64,000 nucleotides of DNA, taken from contig JAETSN010000015.1 in assembly GCA_021769625.1 (NCBI GenBank), positions 1 to 64,000 on the forward strand. Reading direction: 5' to 3'. Each line of letters opens with the position of its first letter. The stretch's first letter is position 1. Below the pieces are notes generated by a model. The model was not told the DNA's origin. It was given only the letters and a program-made list of their open reading frames with translations, and did no database searches. This DNA comes from [Clostridium] symbiosum (lineage in GTDB: Bacteria > Bacillota > Clostridia > Lachnospirales > Lachnospiraceae). Below are positions 25,336-33,720 of this stretch, piece by piece. The translations under genes were made by a program, and so were the position numbers.

Positions 25336-26039
25336 TATCTTGCACCTCCCTGCACGGTAAAAAGTTTTCGATAATCACTTTTCAGATAATCTTCTTTTGT
25401 TCCGTAAAAACTGTTCTCCTGCTGGATATGCAGGATGTGTGTGGCGAAGTCGACCGCCTGTACATCATGGGATACCATGATGATAGCGACGCCCTCGGCA
25501 TGCAGCATTTTTGTGATCTGATAAAATTCCGTTGTCACTTTGGGGTCAAGTCCGGATACCGGCTCGTCTAAGAGAAGTACCCTGCGGGCGGCGCAGAGCG
25601 CTCTGGCGAGAAGGACCCGCTGCTGCTGGCCGCCTGATAAAAAGCGGTAGCATTTTTTCCGAAGGTCCCATATGTCCAGTTTTTTCATGGTTTCCACGGC
25701 AAGGTTTTTTTCAGCCCTGCCGTAAAAAGGCCTTCGGCCGCAGCCGGACAGCGTGCCGGATAGGACGATCTCCCATACCGTTGCGGGAAAATCTTTCTGG
25801 GCGGCACTCTGCTGCGGGAGATAACCGATCTCATGGGGATTCAGTCCGTCCCCCATCAGCATTTCGCCGCTGATTTTTTCCTGCAGGCCGAGAAGGGTTT
25901 TGATCAAGGTGCTCTTTCCTGTCCCGTTTTCGCCTACAATACAGAGGTAATCGCCTTTTTCCACTTTGAAATTCAGATCGGACGCAACGGTCCTGCCGTC
26001 GTATCCGAGGGTCAGATGGCTGCAGGTGATATAAGCCAT
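25335..26039 (-). CDS. znuC: Zinc/manganese-type ABC transporter ATPase (ZnuC-like)
   Basis: A 234-residue ATPase. It has Walker A GENGTGKSTL, a Q-loop near QSAAQKDFP, signature LSGGQQQRVLLARAL, Walker B VLLLDEPVSGLD and the H-loop IIMVSHDV. It is the middle gene of the metal-import operon, with 25 bp to the binding protein gene and a one-base overlap with the permease gene. Confidence 0.92.
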   Translation of the reverse strand: MAYITCSHLTLGYDGRTVASDLNFKVEKGDYLCIVGENGTGKSTLIKTLLGLQEKISGEMLMGDGLNPHEIGYLPQQSAAQKDFPATVWEIVLSGTLSGCGRRPFYGRAEKNLAVETMKKLDIWDLRKKCYRFLSGGQQQRVLLARALCAARRVLLLDEPVSGLDPKVTTEFYQITKMLHAEGVAIIMVSHDVQAVDFATHILHIQQENSFYGTKEDYLKSDYRKLFTVQGGAR

Positions 26040-26064
26040 AAATATCCCGCCTTTCTTTTTAATC

Positions 26065-27054
26065 TCACGGATTTAGCGCCTTCCTTAGCGTCTCCAGGTT
26101 ATCCTGCATGGCACCTAAATAGGTGAAACCGCTCTCGAGATCCGCCTTGGTCACAGACTGAATGGAATGCAGCACCAGGATTTTCTGATCTTTGGAGGCG
26201 GTGTTTTCCCGGATCGTTTCCGCGATCCGCGTATCGGCGTTCTCGATGACCAGAATGGTTCCGAGATGCAAATCATCCAGTTTTCCGGAGAGAAACGTGA
26301 TGGTTTCAAAACCGGCTTCCGTCTCCGCGCTGCATCCCGGAAAAGCGGCGTAGTAGTGAAGCGCATAATCGTCTGTCAGATACCGGAAGGGGAATCGGTC
26401 CCCGAAGAGCAGGGTGTCGAATCTGGCAGAGGAAACACACTGTTCATACTGTAGATCCAGTTTATTTATTTTGTTGATATAATTATTTGCGTTTTCGATA
26501 TATAATGCGGCGTTTTCTTCATCCAGTCTGATGATCGCATCGCAAAGGGAGCTGACAAAATACGCCGCGTTTTTCAAAGAAAGCCAGACATGTTCATCAT
26601 ATTCTGTCTCATCGTCCTCCACGCAAAACCATTTTTCCTGCATGCCCTCGACGGTCTCCTCTTCCCTCGCGGCGTCGCCCAGGGTTTCGAGCAGGCTGAC
26701 GGCGTGCAGATCCGGATTGAAAGGGTCTTTTAAAATGTCTTCGATCCACTGCTCGGATTCCCCGCCTGTATAGATGAAAAGGTCCGCGGAGCTGATCATG
26801 GCGATGTCCCTTGCCGTGGGCTGGTAGCTGTGTGGGTCCACGCCCGTGTCGAGAAGCAGCGTCAGGCGGAACGTTTCATTGCCGCTGCCGATGATCTCGC
26901 GGACCCAGTCATATTGCGGAAAGGTGGTGCATACGATGCTGATCTTATCACCGCTGTCCGGAGAGCCGGCTGAAGTATGGCCGCCGCAGCCGGTTAAAAG
27001 TATCAGGCACAATATAGAAGTAATAGTGAACAGTAATATTTTTTTGCTTTTCAT
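26065..27054 (-). CDS. znuA: Zinc-type ABC transporter substrate-binding lipoprotein (ZnuA-like)
   Basis: A 329-residue lipoprotein with start at the complement of 27054. The signal peptide MKSKKILLFTITSILCLILLTGC carries lipobox LTGC. The cluster A-1/A-9 metal-binding fold shows the likely ligands: His in VDPHSYQPTARDI, His in YDEHVWLSLKNA, His in DDYALHYYAAF and the acidic residue in VIENADTRIA. There is no His-rich loop. It is the first gene of the operon. No good ribosome-binding site precedes the chosen start; the upstream in-frame ATGs have none either. A Zur box was not identified. Confidence 0.88.
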   Translation of the reverse strand: MKSKKILLFTITSILCLILLTGCGGHTSAGSPDSGDKISIVCTTFPQYDWVREIIGSGNETFRLTLLLDTGVDPHSYQPTARDIAMISSADLFIYTGGESEQWIEDILKDPFNPDLHAVSLLETLGDAAREEETVEGMQEKWFCVEDDETEYDEHVWLSLKNAAYFVSSLCDAIIRLDEENAALYIENANNYINKINKLDLQYEQCVSSARFDTLLFGDRFPFRYLTDDYALHYYAAFPGCSAETEAGFETITFLSGKLDDLHLGTILVIENADTRIAETIRENTASKDQKILVLHSIQSVTKADLESGFTYLGAMQDNLETLRKALNP

Positions 27055-27108
27055 AAGGTATATATTATAAAACATTGCATTGTGAAAAGCAAGCGGCAGT
27101 TTTTGTGC

Positions 27109-27137
27109 TTGACAAAACGGGATCCGCATTGTATGCA
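27109..27137 (+). promoter_or_regulatory. Putative promoter for the MGMT-family gene
   Basis: TTGACA (27109-27114), 17-bp spacer, TATGCA (27132-27137) within TGTATGCATAAT. Confidence 0.5.
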
Positions 27138-27221
27138 TAATAGAAAGTACAAAGGAGGCGGGGCTGCCCTGTTTGGGCGCTGGCGGAGCGGTCCCCGCAG
27201 AAAGGGTATGGTTATCGGAAT

Positions 27222-27530
27222 ATGGCGGGGATACTTACGGAAGATCTGATCTATGAGATATTGTCGGTGGTGGAGGAGATACCGGAGGGGAAAGTCGCTT
27301 CCTACGGGCAGATCGCGAAGCTGATCGGCAGGGACAAAAACGCAAGGCTTGTGGGAAAGGTGCTCAGTATGGCGGAGTATTACGGTGATTATCCCTGCCA
27401 CCGCGTTGTGAACCATGCGGGACGGCTGGCGCCGTTTTTCCACGAACAGAGAGAACTGCTGCTGGAGGAAGGAGTGGAATTTAAGGACAGCACCCATGTG
27501 GATATGAAAAAATGCGGGTGGAAGTGCTGA
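27222..27530 (+). CDS. MGMT family protein (6-O-methylguanine-DNA methyltransferase domain only)
   Basis: A 102-residue protein consisting only of the DNA-binding and active-site domain of O6-alkylguanine DNA alkyltransferases. The helix-turn-helix part reads VVEEIPEGKVASYGQIAKLIGRDKNARLVGKVL. The active site PCHRVVNHAGRL keeps the acceptor cysteine, which separates it from alkyltransferase-like proteins with PWHR. It lacks the N-terminal RNase H-like domain of Ada/Ogt. It may repair alkylated guanine or flag lesions. The ribosome-binding site is weak. It is divergent from znuA and followed by the third BlaI operator region. Confidence 0.85.
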   Translation: MAGILTEDLIYEILSVVEEIPEGKVASYGQIAKLIGRDKNARLVGKVLSMAEYYGDYPCHRVVNHAGRLAPFFHEQRELLLEEGVEFKDSTHVDMKKCGWKC

Positions 27531-27556
27531 AGTGATGCCAGGCAGATTAAAAAATA

Positions 27557-27601
27557 GTTTACATTGTAGACAGAGTGTGCTATGCTGTTTACAGTGTAAA
27601 C
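27557..27601 (+). promoter_or_regulatory. Promoter with two BlaI-type operators, module 3
   Basis: TTTACA (27558-27563) and TATGCT (27581-27586) are spaced 17 bp. A near-palindrome GTTTACATTGTAGAC (27557-27571) covers the -35 box. A perfect one, GTTTACAGTGTAAAC (27587-27601), follows the -10 box. The TACA-N-TGTA core matches classical BlaI/MecI operators better than modules 1 and 2 do. Confidence 0.8.
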
Positions 27602-27656
27602 TATTTTTGCGTTTAAAATAGCAGTATACAATACATATACGGGAGGGAATTGTGAG

Positions 27657-28043
27657 ATGCGGCAGATCATTTTGACACCGACAGAGTGGAATATTATGGA
27701 AAGCCTCTGGGAGAAGGCGCCGAAGATCGGCAGCGAGATCGTGCGGGATGTGAAGGAGGCTGCGGGGTACAGCAGAAGCACCACCCTGACGATGCTGACG
27801 CGGATGACAAAGAAAGGGTATCTGGAATGTGCGGAAGACAAAAAAGGGATAAAAACGTATTTGCCGCTGATCGACAGGCAGGAAGCTGTGCGGCAGGAGA
27901 CGGACCATTTTCTGAACCGGGTGTACCACGGGAGCCTTTCTCTGCTGGTCAGCACTTTTACGGAGGGACAGAAGCTCTCAAAGGAGGAGATCGAGAGCCT
28001 GCACGAAATCTTGAGAAAAGCGGAGGAGGAACATCATGATTAA
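27657..28043 (+). CDS. BlaI/MecI/CopY family transcriptional repressor (module 3)
   Basis: A 128-residue winged-helix protein (LTPTEWNIMESLWEKAPKIGSEIVRDV, YSRSTTLTMLTRMTKKGYLECAED) with the usual C-terminal helices (FLNRVYHGSLSLLVSTFTEGQKLSKEEIESL). ATG follows GGGAGGGAATTGTG. It overlaps the downstream M56 gene by 8 bp. The operators upstream indicate autoregulation. It has diverged from the repressors of modules 1 and 2, in line with its different operator. Confidence 0.9.
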   Translation: MRQIILTPTEWNIMESLWEKAPKIGSEIVRDVKEAAGYSRSTTLTMLTRMTKKGYLECAEDKKGIKTYLPLIDRQEAVRQETDHFLNRVYHGSLSLLVSTFTEGQKLSKEEIESLHEILRKAEEEHHD

Positions 28044-29907
28044 CTGGATCCTTGCCTCTTCCATTCTGATCGTTGTCGTACTGCTGATTCGGAGGCTGTT
28101 CGGGGAAAGGCTGGCGCCAGGTCTGCAGTACGGGCTCTGGCTCCTTGTACTTGCGCGGCTTCTGGTCCCTGTGAGTATCGGCGGGAGCGCCTATTCTCTG
28201 GCGGCGCTGGCGGACCGGGCGGCGGCGTGGGCGCAGGAAAAAACGGGTAGCGGGGAAGTGGAATCGTACATCTACGAGGTGGACACCATGTCGAATGCGG
28301 GAGAAGATGTCAAATTTTCGCCGCCGGATGCAGTCAGTGTGGTGGATCATACCTATATATCGCATGATGAGGAAACCGTGATAGACAGAATGCTTTACGA
28401 ATTCAGAAAATATGCGGCTTTTTATCTGATCTGGCTCATCGGTATGGCGGCGGTGGGCGGTATCTTTCTTTTATCAAATGCATTTTTCCGGATCCGTGTT
28501 TACAGCGACAGGGAGGAGATCGAGGAGGAAGAGCTGGAAAAGAGGCATTTGTCTTCTAAGATTCCGGTCTATGTCACCCGGTTTGCCGCGACGCCCTGTC
28601 TGGCAGGGCTTGGGAAGCCCGGCATCTATATTCCGCGGCAGATCTGGGAGAAAAATGTGCGGGATAAAGCGGAGGAAGAAGGGAGAAACAGGGAACTGGA
28701 TGCCATGATCCGGCATGAAAATGTGCATTTTGCGCACGGCGATCAGCTCTGGGGGTTTCTGCGGCTGCTCTGCCTTGTCCTGCACTGGTATAATCCTCTT
28801 GTCTGGGCTGCGGCGCTTGCCAGCAGACAGGATGCGGAGCTGTTCTGCGACGCGGGAACGGTGCGAAAGCTTGGGGAGGAGAACCGCTATGAGTATGGCA
28901 GGATACTTCTGTGTATGACGGCGAAGGAGGACGGGCGTGCCGGAGGACTGTCGGATTCCCTGCGGCATGCGGGACTTTGCAACACGGAGATGGCGGATAC
29001 GAAAAAGCATATGGAGCGGCGCATCAAAAGGCTGAGCGGGGCATCGAAGGAAAGTGCGGCGGCTGTTGTGTTTGCGCTGCTTTTGGGGCTTTTGGCATTT
29101 GGCTATCTGTTTCTCGGAAAAGAGGGACAGACGGGACTTTTCGGGAACGTATCGGCGGGAAATTATGCCGGGCAGGAAGAGGTGATGATCAGCTTATCTG
29201 ATCCGCCGGATGGAAAAATCACGGATGAGGCTCTTTCCGCAGGGGAGGCGACAGAATCTTCTTTTCCCACGGAAGAAGAAGTGGAGGAAGTCAGAAATAA
29301 GGCGCTTGCGGGCATGGATGAGGAGGAAATCGATGCGCTCACGGCCTATGTAAAGAATTATCATAACTGGCTGGAATCCGAGTTGATCTACGGAGATCTG
29401 GAGAGCCGCCTCTCGGACAAAAACAGCATGAGCTGGAATTATTTTGACCGGACGGGTGAGATACAGACAGGATGGGCGCTGGAGGGAGATCCGGAGAGCG
29501 ATGCAAAGACAGGAAGGGAACTCTATGAATATATGCGGCAGAAATATCCGGAGTTCGGGGACGTGTCGCTGGATGAACTGGGAGAAATGTATGGGACTCC
29601 TGTCTTTGCCGATAATCCCTACGGATCGGAGGTTGTGATAGAGCGCATGAGGGAGCTCACGGCTTCGGCTGAAAATGAGATTTTTCTGTCGGATGTGGAA
29701 AACCTGTGCGACGCCCTGCAAATGGCGAAAGATACCCATGAGGCGGAGCATGTGGTGCGCGCCCATGAAATACTGCATGACATGGAATATTTTCTGCTGC
29801 GCTATTCGCCCCGGGATGTAGCACCCTATACCTTAGATAAATCCCTCTCCGGCAGATATTACGGTGTGCTGGAAGTGTGGAAGGCGTGGAGGGATGGTGC
29901 GCTTTGA
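28036..29907 (+). CDS. M56 family (BlaR1-like) membrane metalloprotease sensor (module 3)
   Basis: A 623-residue protein overlapping the repressor gene by 8 bp. Helices are near residues 3-20, 32-50, 120-145 and 338-360. The zinc motif HENVH is at 227-231, followed by LVLHWYNPLVWAAAL and DAELFCDAGTV; the usual CDE(A) has become CDAG. The 260-residue C-terminal region is acidic and helical (EEIDALTAYVKNYHNWLESELIYGDLESRL) and does not resemble the sensor domains of modules 1 and 2. The same frame continues past the TGA stop into a short hydrophobic peptide-like remnant. Confidence 0.85.
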   Translation: MINWILASSILIVVVLLIRRLFGERLAPGLQYGLWLLVLARLLVPVSIGGSAYSLAALADRAAAWAQEKTGSGEVESYIYEVDTMSNAGEDVKFSPPDAVSVVDHTYISHDEETVIDRMLYEFRKYAAFYLIWLIGMAAVGGIFLLSNAFFRIRVYSDREEIEEEELEKRHLSSKIPVYVTRFAATPCLAGLGKPGIYIPRQIWEKNVRDKAEEEGRNRELDAMIRHENVHFAHGDQLWGFLRLLCLVLHWYNPLVWAAALASRQDAELFCDAGTVRKLGEENRYEYGRILLCMTAKEDGRAGGLSDSLRHAGLCNTEMADTKKHMERRIKRLSGASKESAAAVVFALLLGLLAFGYLFLGKEGQTGLFGNVSAGNYAGQEEVMISLSDPPDGKITDEALSAGEATESSFPTEEEVEEVRNKALAGMDEEEIDALTAYVKNYHNWLESELIYGDLESRLSDKNSMSWNYFDRTGEIQTGWALEGDPESDAKTGRELYEYMRQKYPEFGDVSLDELGEMYGTPVFADNPYGSEVVIERMRELTASAENEIFLSDVENLCDALQMAKDTHEAEHVVRAHEILHDMEYFLLRYSPRDVAPYTLDKSLSGRYYGVLEVWKAWRDGAL

Positions 29908-30003
29908 GCGGCTACATTGATTTCAGTGATCGGCTTATGCCTGACCTGTTTCGGCCTCGGATACGCCATCGGGAGCAAAGGTAATAGTAAGACACAAAAA
30001 TAG
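29908..30003 (+). pseudogene. Remnant of a small holin-like toxin reading frame
   Basis: Directly after the M56 stop codon and in the same frame, 31 codons encode AATLISVIGLCLTCFGLGYAIGSK GNSKTQK and then TAG. One hydrophobic helix followed by a short basic tail resembles the small putative holin-like toxin (type I toxin-like) peptides of Firmicutes. No ATG is present; the only possible start is TTG 29917 and there is no ribosome-binding site. The following AGCCGTC and GGCGGCT arms form an imperfect hairpin. It is best read as a truncated copy; family assignment is tentative. Confidence 0.4.
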
Positions 30004-30093
30004 CCGTCCACCCGACCAAAGGCAAGCGTTTTTTGGCGGCTGTCCGCTTCTAAATCCCAAAGCTCCTTCATATCCTGTTAAAAATGGACAAAG

Positions 30094-30648
30094 ATGGCGG
30101 GGAAGAAAATGGCAGGATGGGCAAACGGAACGGAGGACTTAAATGGGAAAAAGCAGGGGACAAGACCGGAGAGGCGCGGGCTGTCGGTGGAGCAGAAACT
30201 GGAACTGTCCCATATGCTGCGGCAGGAACAGGACTACAACAGAATGCAGATGGATCAGCGGGAGATGCTGGTCTATGGAGCAAAGAGCAGGAACAGAAGG
30301 GAAAGAAGGTATAGAGACGCAGGGTTAAAAAGCGGATACGGCAGAACATCCATGCTGCGGGCGGCGGAGTCGGAAGAAGAGCAGCAGGAGATCGCATGGC
30401 AGAAGATGCAGAAAAGGAACCGAATGTCACTTATGATGCGCGGTTTCTTTTCTGTGCTTCTTTTTGTGATCGTGCTGCTGATGCGGTTTTCGGGATTGCG
30501 GATCGGCAGCGTGGACTATCAGAACCTGATCCGTTCTCTGAGCAGCGAAGAGTTTATAAATGGAATTGATTTTGAGGAGGTGATTCCAGATATGGATCAG
30601 GAGCAGCCGGAGACGGAAAAAGCAGCTCCCTCGGACAGAACAATGTAA
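30094..30648 (+). CDS. Hypothetical single-pass membrane protein
   Basis: A 184-residue protein that I do not recognise. The first 110 residues are highly charged and basic with Gln/Arg/Glu-rich helices (LSVEQKLELSHMLRQEQDYNRMQMDQREML, RNRRERRYRDAG). One membrane helix lies near 117-137 (GFFSVLLFVIVLLMRF), followed by a short acidic tail. A cytoplasmic basic domain anchored by a C-terminal helix is the likely layout. The start is uncertain because no good ribosome-binding site precedes ATG 30094; a later Met is possible. It precedes the TIGR03960 gene on the same strand. Confidence 0.6.
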   Translation: MAGKKMAGWANGTEDLNGKKQGTRPERRGLSVEQKLELSHMLRQEQDYNRMQMDQREMLVYGAKSRNRRERRYRDAGLKSGYGRTSMLRAAESEEEQQEIAWQKMQKRNRMSLMMRGFFSVLLFVIVLLMRFSGLRIGSVDYQNLIRSLSSEEFINGIDFEEVIPDMDQEQPETEKAAPSDRTM

Positions 30649-30773
30649 AAGAAAACCGATGGCTTTGACTGAAATTAGTCCATACCATCGGTTTAACATT
30701 GAATTACTTTGAATTACTTGCTATACTGAGATAGATCATATGGAGTCAAATATATACTTACGAGGAGAAAAGA

Positions 30774-32654
30774 TTGAGTGAATTGATGCTTTCAGATGAT
30801 ATACTGATGCGGGTGGAGAAGCCGGCGAGGTATATCGGAAAAGAGATAAACAGTGTGGTGAAAAGGCCGGAGAGCGTGGACATCCGTATGGCGATGTGTT
30901 TTCCGGATGTCTATGAGATCGGGATGTCCCATCTGGGGCTGCAGATATTGTATGATATGTTTAACGGTTACGAGGATGTCTGGTGCGAGCGGGTGTATTC
31001 CCCCTGGCCGGATCTGGACCGGATCATGCGGGAGGAGGAGATCCCACTGTTCGGGCTGGAGAGCCAGGAGCCTGTAAAGTATCTGGATTTTCTGGGGATC
31101 ACGTTGCAGTATGAGATGTGTTATACGAACATTCTGCAGGTGCTGGATCTCTCGCAGATCCCGCTCATGGCAAGAGACAGGACGGAAGATGATCCGATCG
31201 TAGTGGGCGGCGGCCCCTGCTCCTACAATCCGGAGCCGATCGCGGATTTCTTTGATTTTTTCTATATCGGGGAGGGTGAGATCCGGTATCGGGAAATTTT
31301 TGATATTTATAAGGCGAATAAAGCGGCGGGCGGGAGCCGTGAGGATTTTCTGAGAAAGATCTGCTCTTTGCAGGGGATCTATGTGCCGCGGTTTTATGAT
31401 GTCTCCTACGAGGAGGACGGCAGGATTTCGGCGATGACGCCAAATATACCGGAGGCACCGAAGAAGATCACAAAAAATATCGTGACGGATTTTGACGGTA
31501 TCTCCTATCCGCTGAAACCGGTGGTGCCTTTTATCAAGTGTACACAGGACCGGGTGGTGCTGGAGATTCAGCGGGGCTGTATCCGGGGCTGCAGGTTCTG
31601 CCAGGCAGGACAATTGTATCGGCCCGTGCGGGAAAAGGATGTGGACAGGCTGAAAAAATATGCGGTGGAAATGCTGAAAAATACCGGATATGATGAGATC
31701 ACGCTGAGTTCTCTAAGTTCCAGTGATTATTCCAAGCTGCAGGAACTGGTGGATTTCCTGATAGAGGACTGCGGCGAAAAGAAGGTCAATATTTCCCTGC
31801 CCAGCCTGCGGATCGATTCCTTTTCGCTGGATGTGATGAGCAAGGTGCAGGATGTGAAAAAGAGTTCGCTGACTTTTGCGCCGGAGGCGGGTTCCCAGAG
31901 GCTCCGCAATGTGATCAACAAGGGGCTTACCGAGGAGAATATCCTGCGGGGCGCGCAGCTTGCCTTCGAGGGCGGGTGGACAAGGGTAAAACTTTACTTT
32001 ATGCTGGGGCTGCCCACCGAGACAGCGGAAGATATACAGGGGATCGGGGATCTTGCCAATAAGATCGCGGCGGTCTTTTTCGACACGGTGCCGAAGGAGA
32101 AACGGCGGGAGCCGGTGCAGATCGTGGCGAGCACATCCTTTTTTATCCCAAAGCCCTTTACGCCGTTCCAGTGGGCACCCATGTGCAGCGCGGAGGAATT
32201 TCTGGACAAGGCCCATGAGACGAAGCGGGGGATCATGTCCCAGCTCAACCAGAAGCGGATCAAGTATAACTGGCACGAGGCGGATGTCAGTGTGCTGGAG
32301 GGGGTTTTTGCGAGAGGGGACCGGAGAATCGCGAAGGTCATCTTAAAGGCTTACGAAAAGGGCTGCATGTTTGACGCATGGAGCGAATACTATCGGAATG
32401 AACTTTGGATGGAAGCCTTTGAGGAATGCGGTGTTTCCATTGATTTTTACAATACAAGGGAGCGCGGGAGGGACGAGATTTTCCCATGGGATATTTTAGA
32501 CTGCGGCGTCTCCAAAGAACATTTATGGCGGGAGTGGGAGAAGGCGCAAAACGAAATTATTTCTCCGAACTGCCGGGCGCAGTGCAGTGGCTGCGGAGCG
32601 GCGAAGTACGGCTGCGGAGTCTGCGTGAGAGAGCAGGAGCATATGACGGTATGA
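30774..32654 (+). CDS. TIGR03960 family radical SAM protein with B12-binding-like domain
   Basis: A 626-residue protein starting with TTG 30774, which has CGAGGAG 7 nt upstream. The N-terminal part (residues 25-190) contains the cobalamin-binding-like fold with MAMCFPDVYEIGMSHLGLQILYDM and VVGGGPCSYNPEPIADFFDFFYIGEGE. The radical SAM cluster is RGCIRGCRFCQAG near residue 270, followed by ITLSSLSSSDYSKLQELV and FAPEAGSQRLRNVINKGLTEENIL. The C-terminal cysteines (CRAQCSGCGAAKYGCGVC) may bind another cluster. It pairs almost universally with the DUF2344 protein, encoded next. The reaction is unproven; a role in tRNA or rRNA modification has been suggested from its neighbours. Confidence 0.92.
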   Translation: MSELMLSDDILMRVEKPARYIGKEINSVVKRPESVDIRMAMCFPDVYEIGMSHLGLQILYDMFNGYEDVWCERVYSPWPDLDRIMREEEIPLFGLESQEPVKYLDFLGITLQYEMCYTNILQVLDLSQIPLMARDRTEDDPIVVGGGPCSYNPEPIADFFDFFYIGEGEIRYREIFDIYKANKAAGGSREDFLRKICSLQGIYVPRFYDVSYEEDGRISAMTPNIPEAPKKITKNIVTDFDGISYPLKPVVPFIKCTQDRVVLEIQRGCIRGCRFCQAGQLYRPVREKDVDRLKKYAVEMLKNTGYDEITLSSLSSSDYSKLQELVDFLIEDCGEKKVNISLPSLRIDSFSLDVMSKVQDVKKSSLTFAPEAGSQRLRNVINKGLTEENILRGAQLAFEGGWTRVKLYFMLGLPTETAEDIQGIGDLANKIAAVFFDTVPKEKRREPVQIVASTSFFIPKPFTPFQWAPMCSAEEFLDKAHETKRGIMSQLNQKRIKYNWHEADVSVLEGVFARGDRRIAKVILKAYEKGCMFDAWSEYYRNELWMEAFEECGVSIDFYNTRERGRDEIFPWDILDCGVSKEHLWREWEKAQNEIISPNCRAQCSGCGAAKYGCGVCVREQEHMTV

Positions 32655-32781
32655 GGTTATGACAGGGAAACCTGAACCGGCAAATGTCGGCGGAAGGATA
32701 AGGTGTATTTGTCTGTCTGCCGCGGCAGCGCGGCATCTAAGCGGAATGTCCGCCAGAGCATAGCATAACGAGGAAAACAAA

Positions 32782-33501
32782 ATGAGTGAACGGATCAAAG
32801 TGCGCATCAAATTTTCAAAACACGGCGCTTTAAAATTTATCGGCCATCTGGATATCATGCGGTATTTTCAAAAAGCCTTTCGGCGGTCCGGCATCGATAT
32901 CGCTTATACGGGTGGTTTTTCGCCCCATCCGGTCATGTCCTTTGCGGCACCTTTAGGTGTGGGGCTTGAAAGTGACGGGGAATATCTGGATGTGGAACTG
33001 AACGCTTTGGAGAATACAGAAGAAATAAAGGAAAAGCTGAATGAGCAGATGGCGGAAGGGATAGAGATTCTTTCCGTGGTCCTGCTGCCGGAAAGATCGG
33101 GGAGCGCTATGGCGGCTGTGGCGGCAGCCGGGTATTATGTAGCTTTCCGGAATGAATTTATGCCGCCGGAGGGCTGGCAGAGGGCCATAGACGGGTTTTT
33201 GTCAAAAGACAAAATCATAGTGGAAAAGCAGACAAAAAAGAGTATCATGGAAATAGATTTAAAGCCTGCCATTTACGATTTCCGTCTTTCTTCCTATGGG
33301 GAAAAGGACTGTCTGTATCTGATGGTGAATGCGTCGAGTGCCGGGAATATCAAGCCGGCGATGGTGATAGAGGCGCTGTGCAATGAGCTGGAACTGCCCT
33401 TTGACGCGGGATGGCTGATGATCACAAGGGAGGATACCTATCTGAATAGGGGGACGGAAAGTGAGCCGGTTTTTGTGCCGATGGATGCGGTGGCAAGCTA
33501 G
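32782..33501 (+). CDS. TIGR03936 family (DUF2344) protein, radical SAM partner
   Basis: A 239-residue protein with the family start RIKVRIKFSKHGALKFIGHLDIMRYFQKAFRRSGIDIAYTGGFSPHPVMSFAAPLGVGLESDGEYLDVEL. In other Clostridia and actinobacteria it sits beside, or is fused to, the TIGR03960 radical SAM protein. Its fold resembles tRNA-modifying proteins, so it may present an RNA substrate. In related genomes RNase G follows directly; here an LRR gene, a membrane protein gene and repeats E1 intervene. It ends with TAG. Confidence 0.9.
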   Translation: MSERIKVRIKFSKHGALKFIGHLDIMRYFQKAFRRSGIDIAYTGGFSPHPVMSFAAPLGVGLESDGEYLDVELNALENTEEIKEKLNEQMAEGIEILSVVLLPERSGSAMAAVAAAGYYVAFRNEFMPPEGWQRAIDGFLSKDKIIVEKQTKKSIMEIDLKPAIYDFRLSSYGEKDCLYLMVNASSAGNIKPAMVIEALCNELELPFDAGWLMITREDTYLNRGTESEPVFVPMDAVAS

Positions 33502-33510
33502 TGGTGAGCG

Positions 33511-33660
33511 GCGGACGCCGGGATGGAAATAAAGTTCTCCGTCGCCGTGCTTTCGCTCCAAAAAAACGTAGCGGTACTAAACTCGTGAAGGACCTCGTTA
33601 AGTAGCGACGTTTTTTAAGGGGCTCCTTGAGAACTTTATTTCCATCCCGGCTGGCTGAGG
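33511..33660 (+). repeat. Intergenic structured repeat E1, copy 1
   Basis: A 150-bp element. The outer arms 33517-33539 and 33629-33651 are perfect 23-bp inverted repeats (GGATGGAAATAAAGTTCTC and its complement). The inner core (CGTCGCC, GCTTTCGCTC, CTCGTGAAG, ACGTTTTTTAAGGGGCTCCTT) is shared with the copy at 35651-35812. The outer arms are unlike those of that copy. There is no open reading frame. Confidence 0.8.
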
Positions 33661-33720
33661 CAATAGCCAGACAAGTTTTACATGGAATAGATAAATGCGG
33701 ATTCATATGGAGATTGGGAT

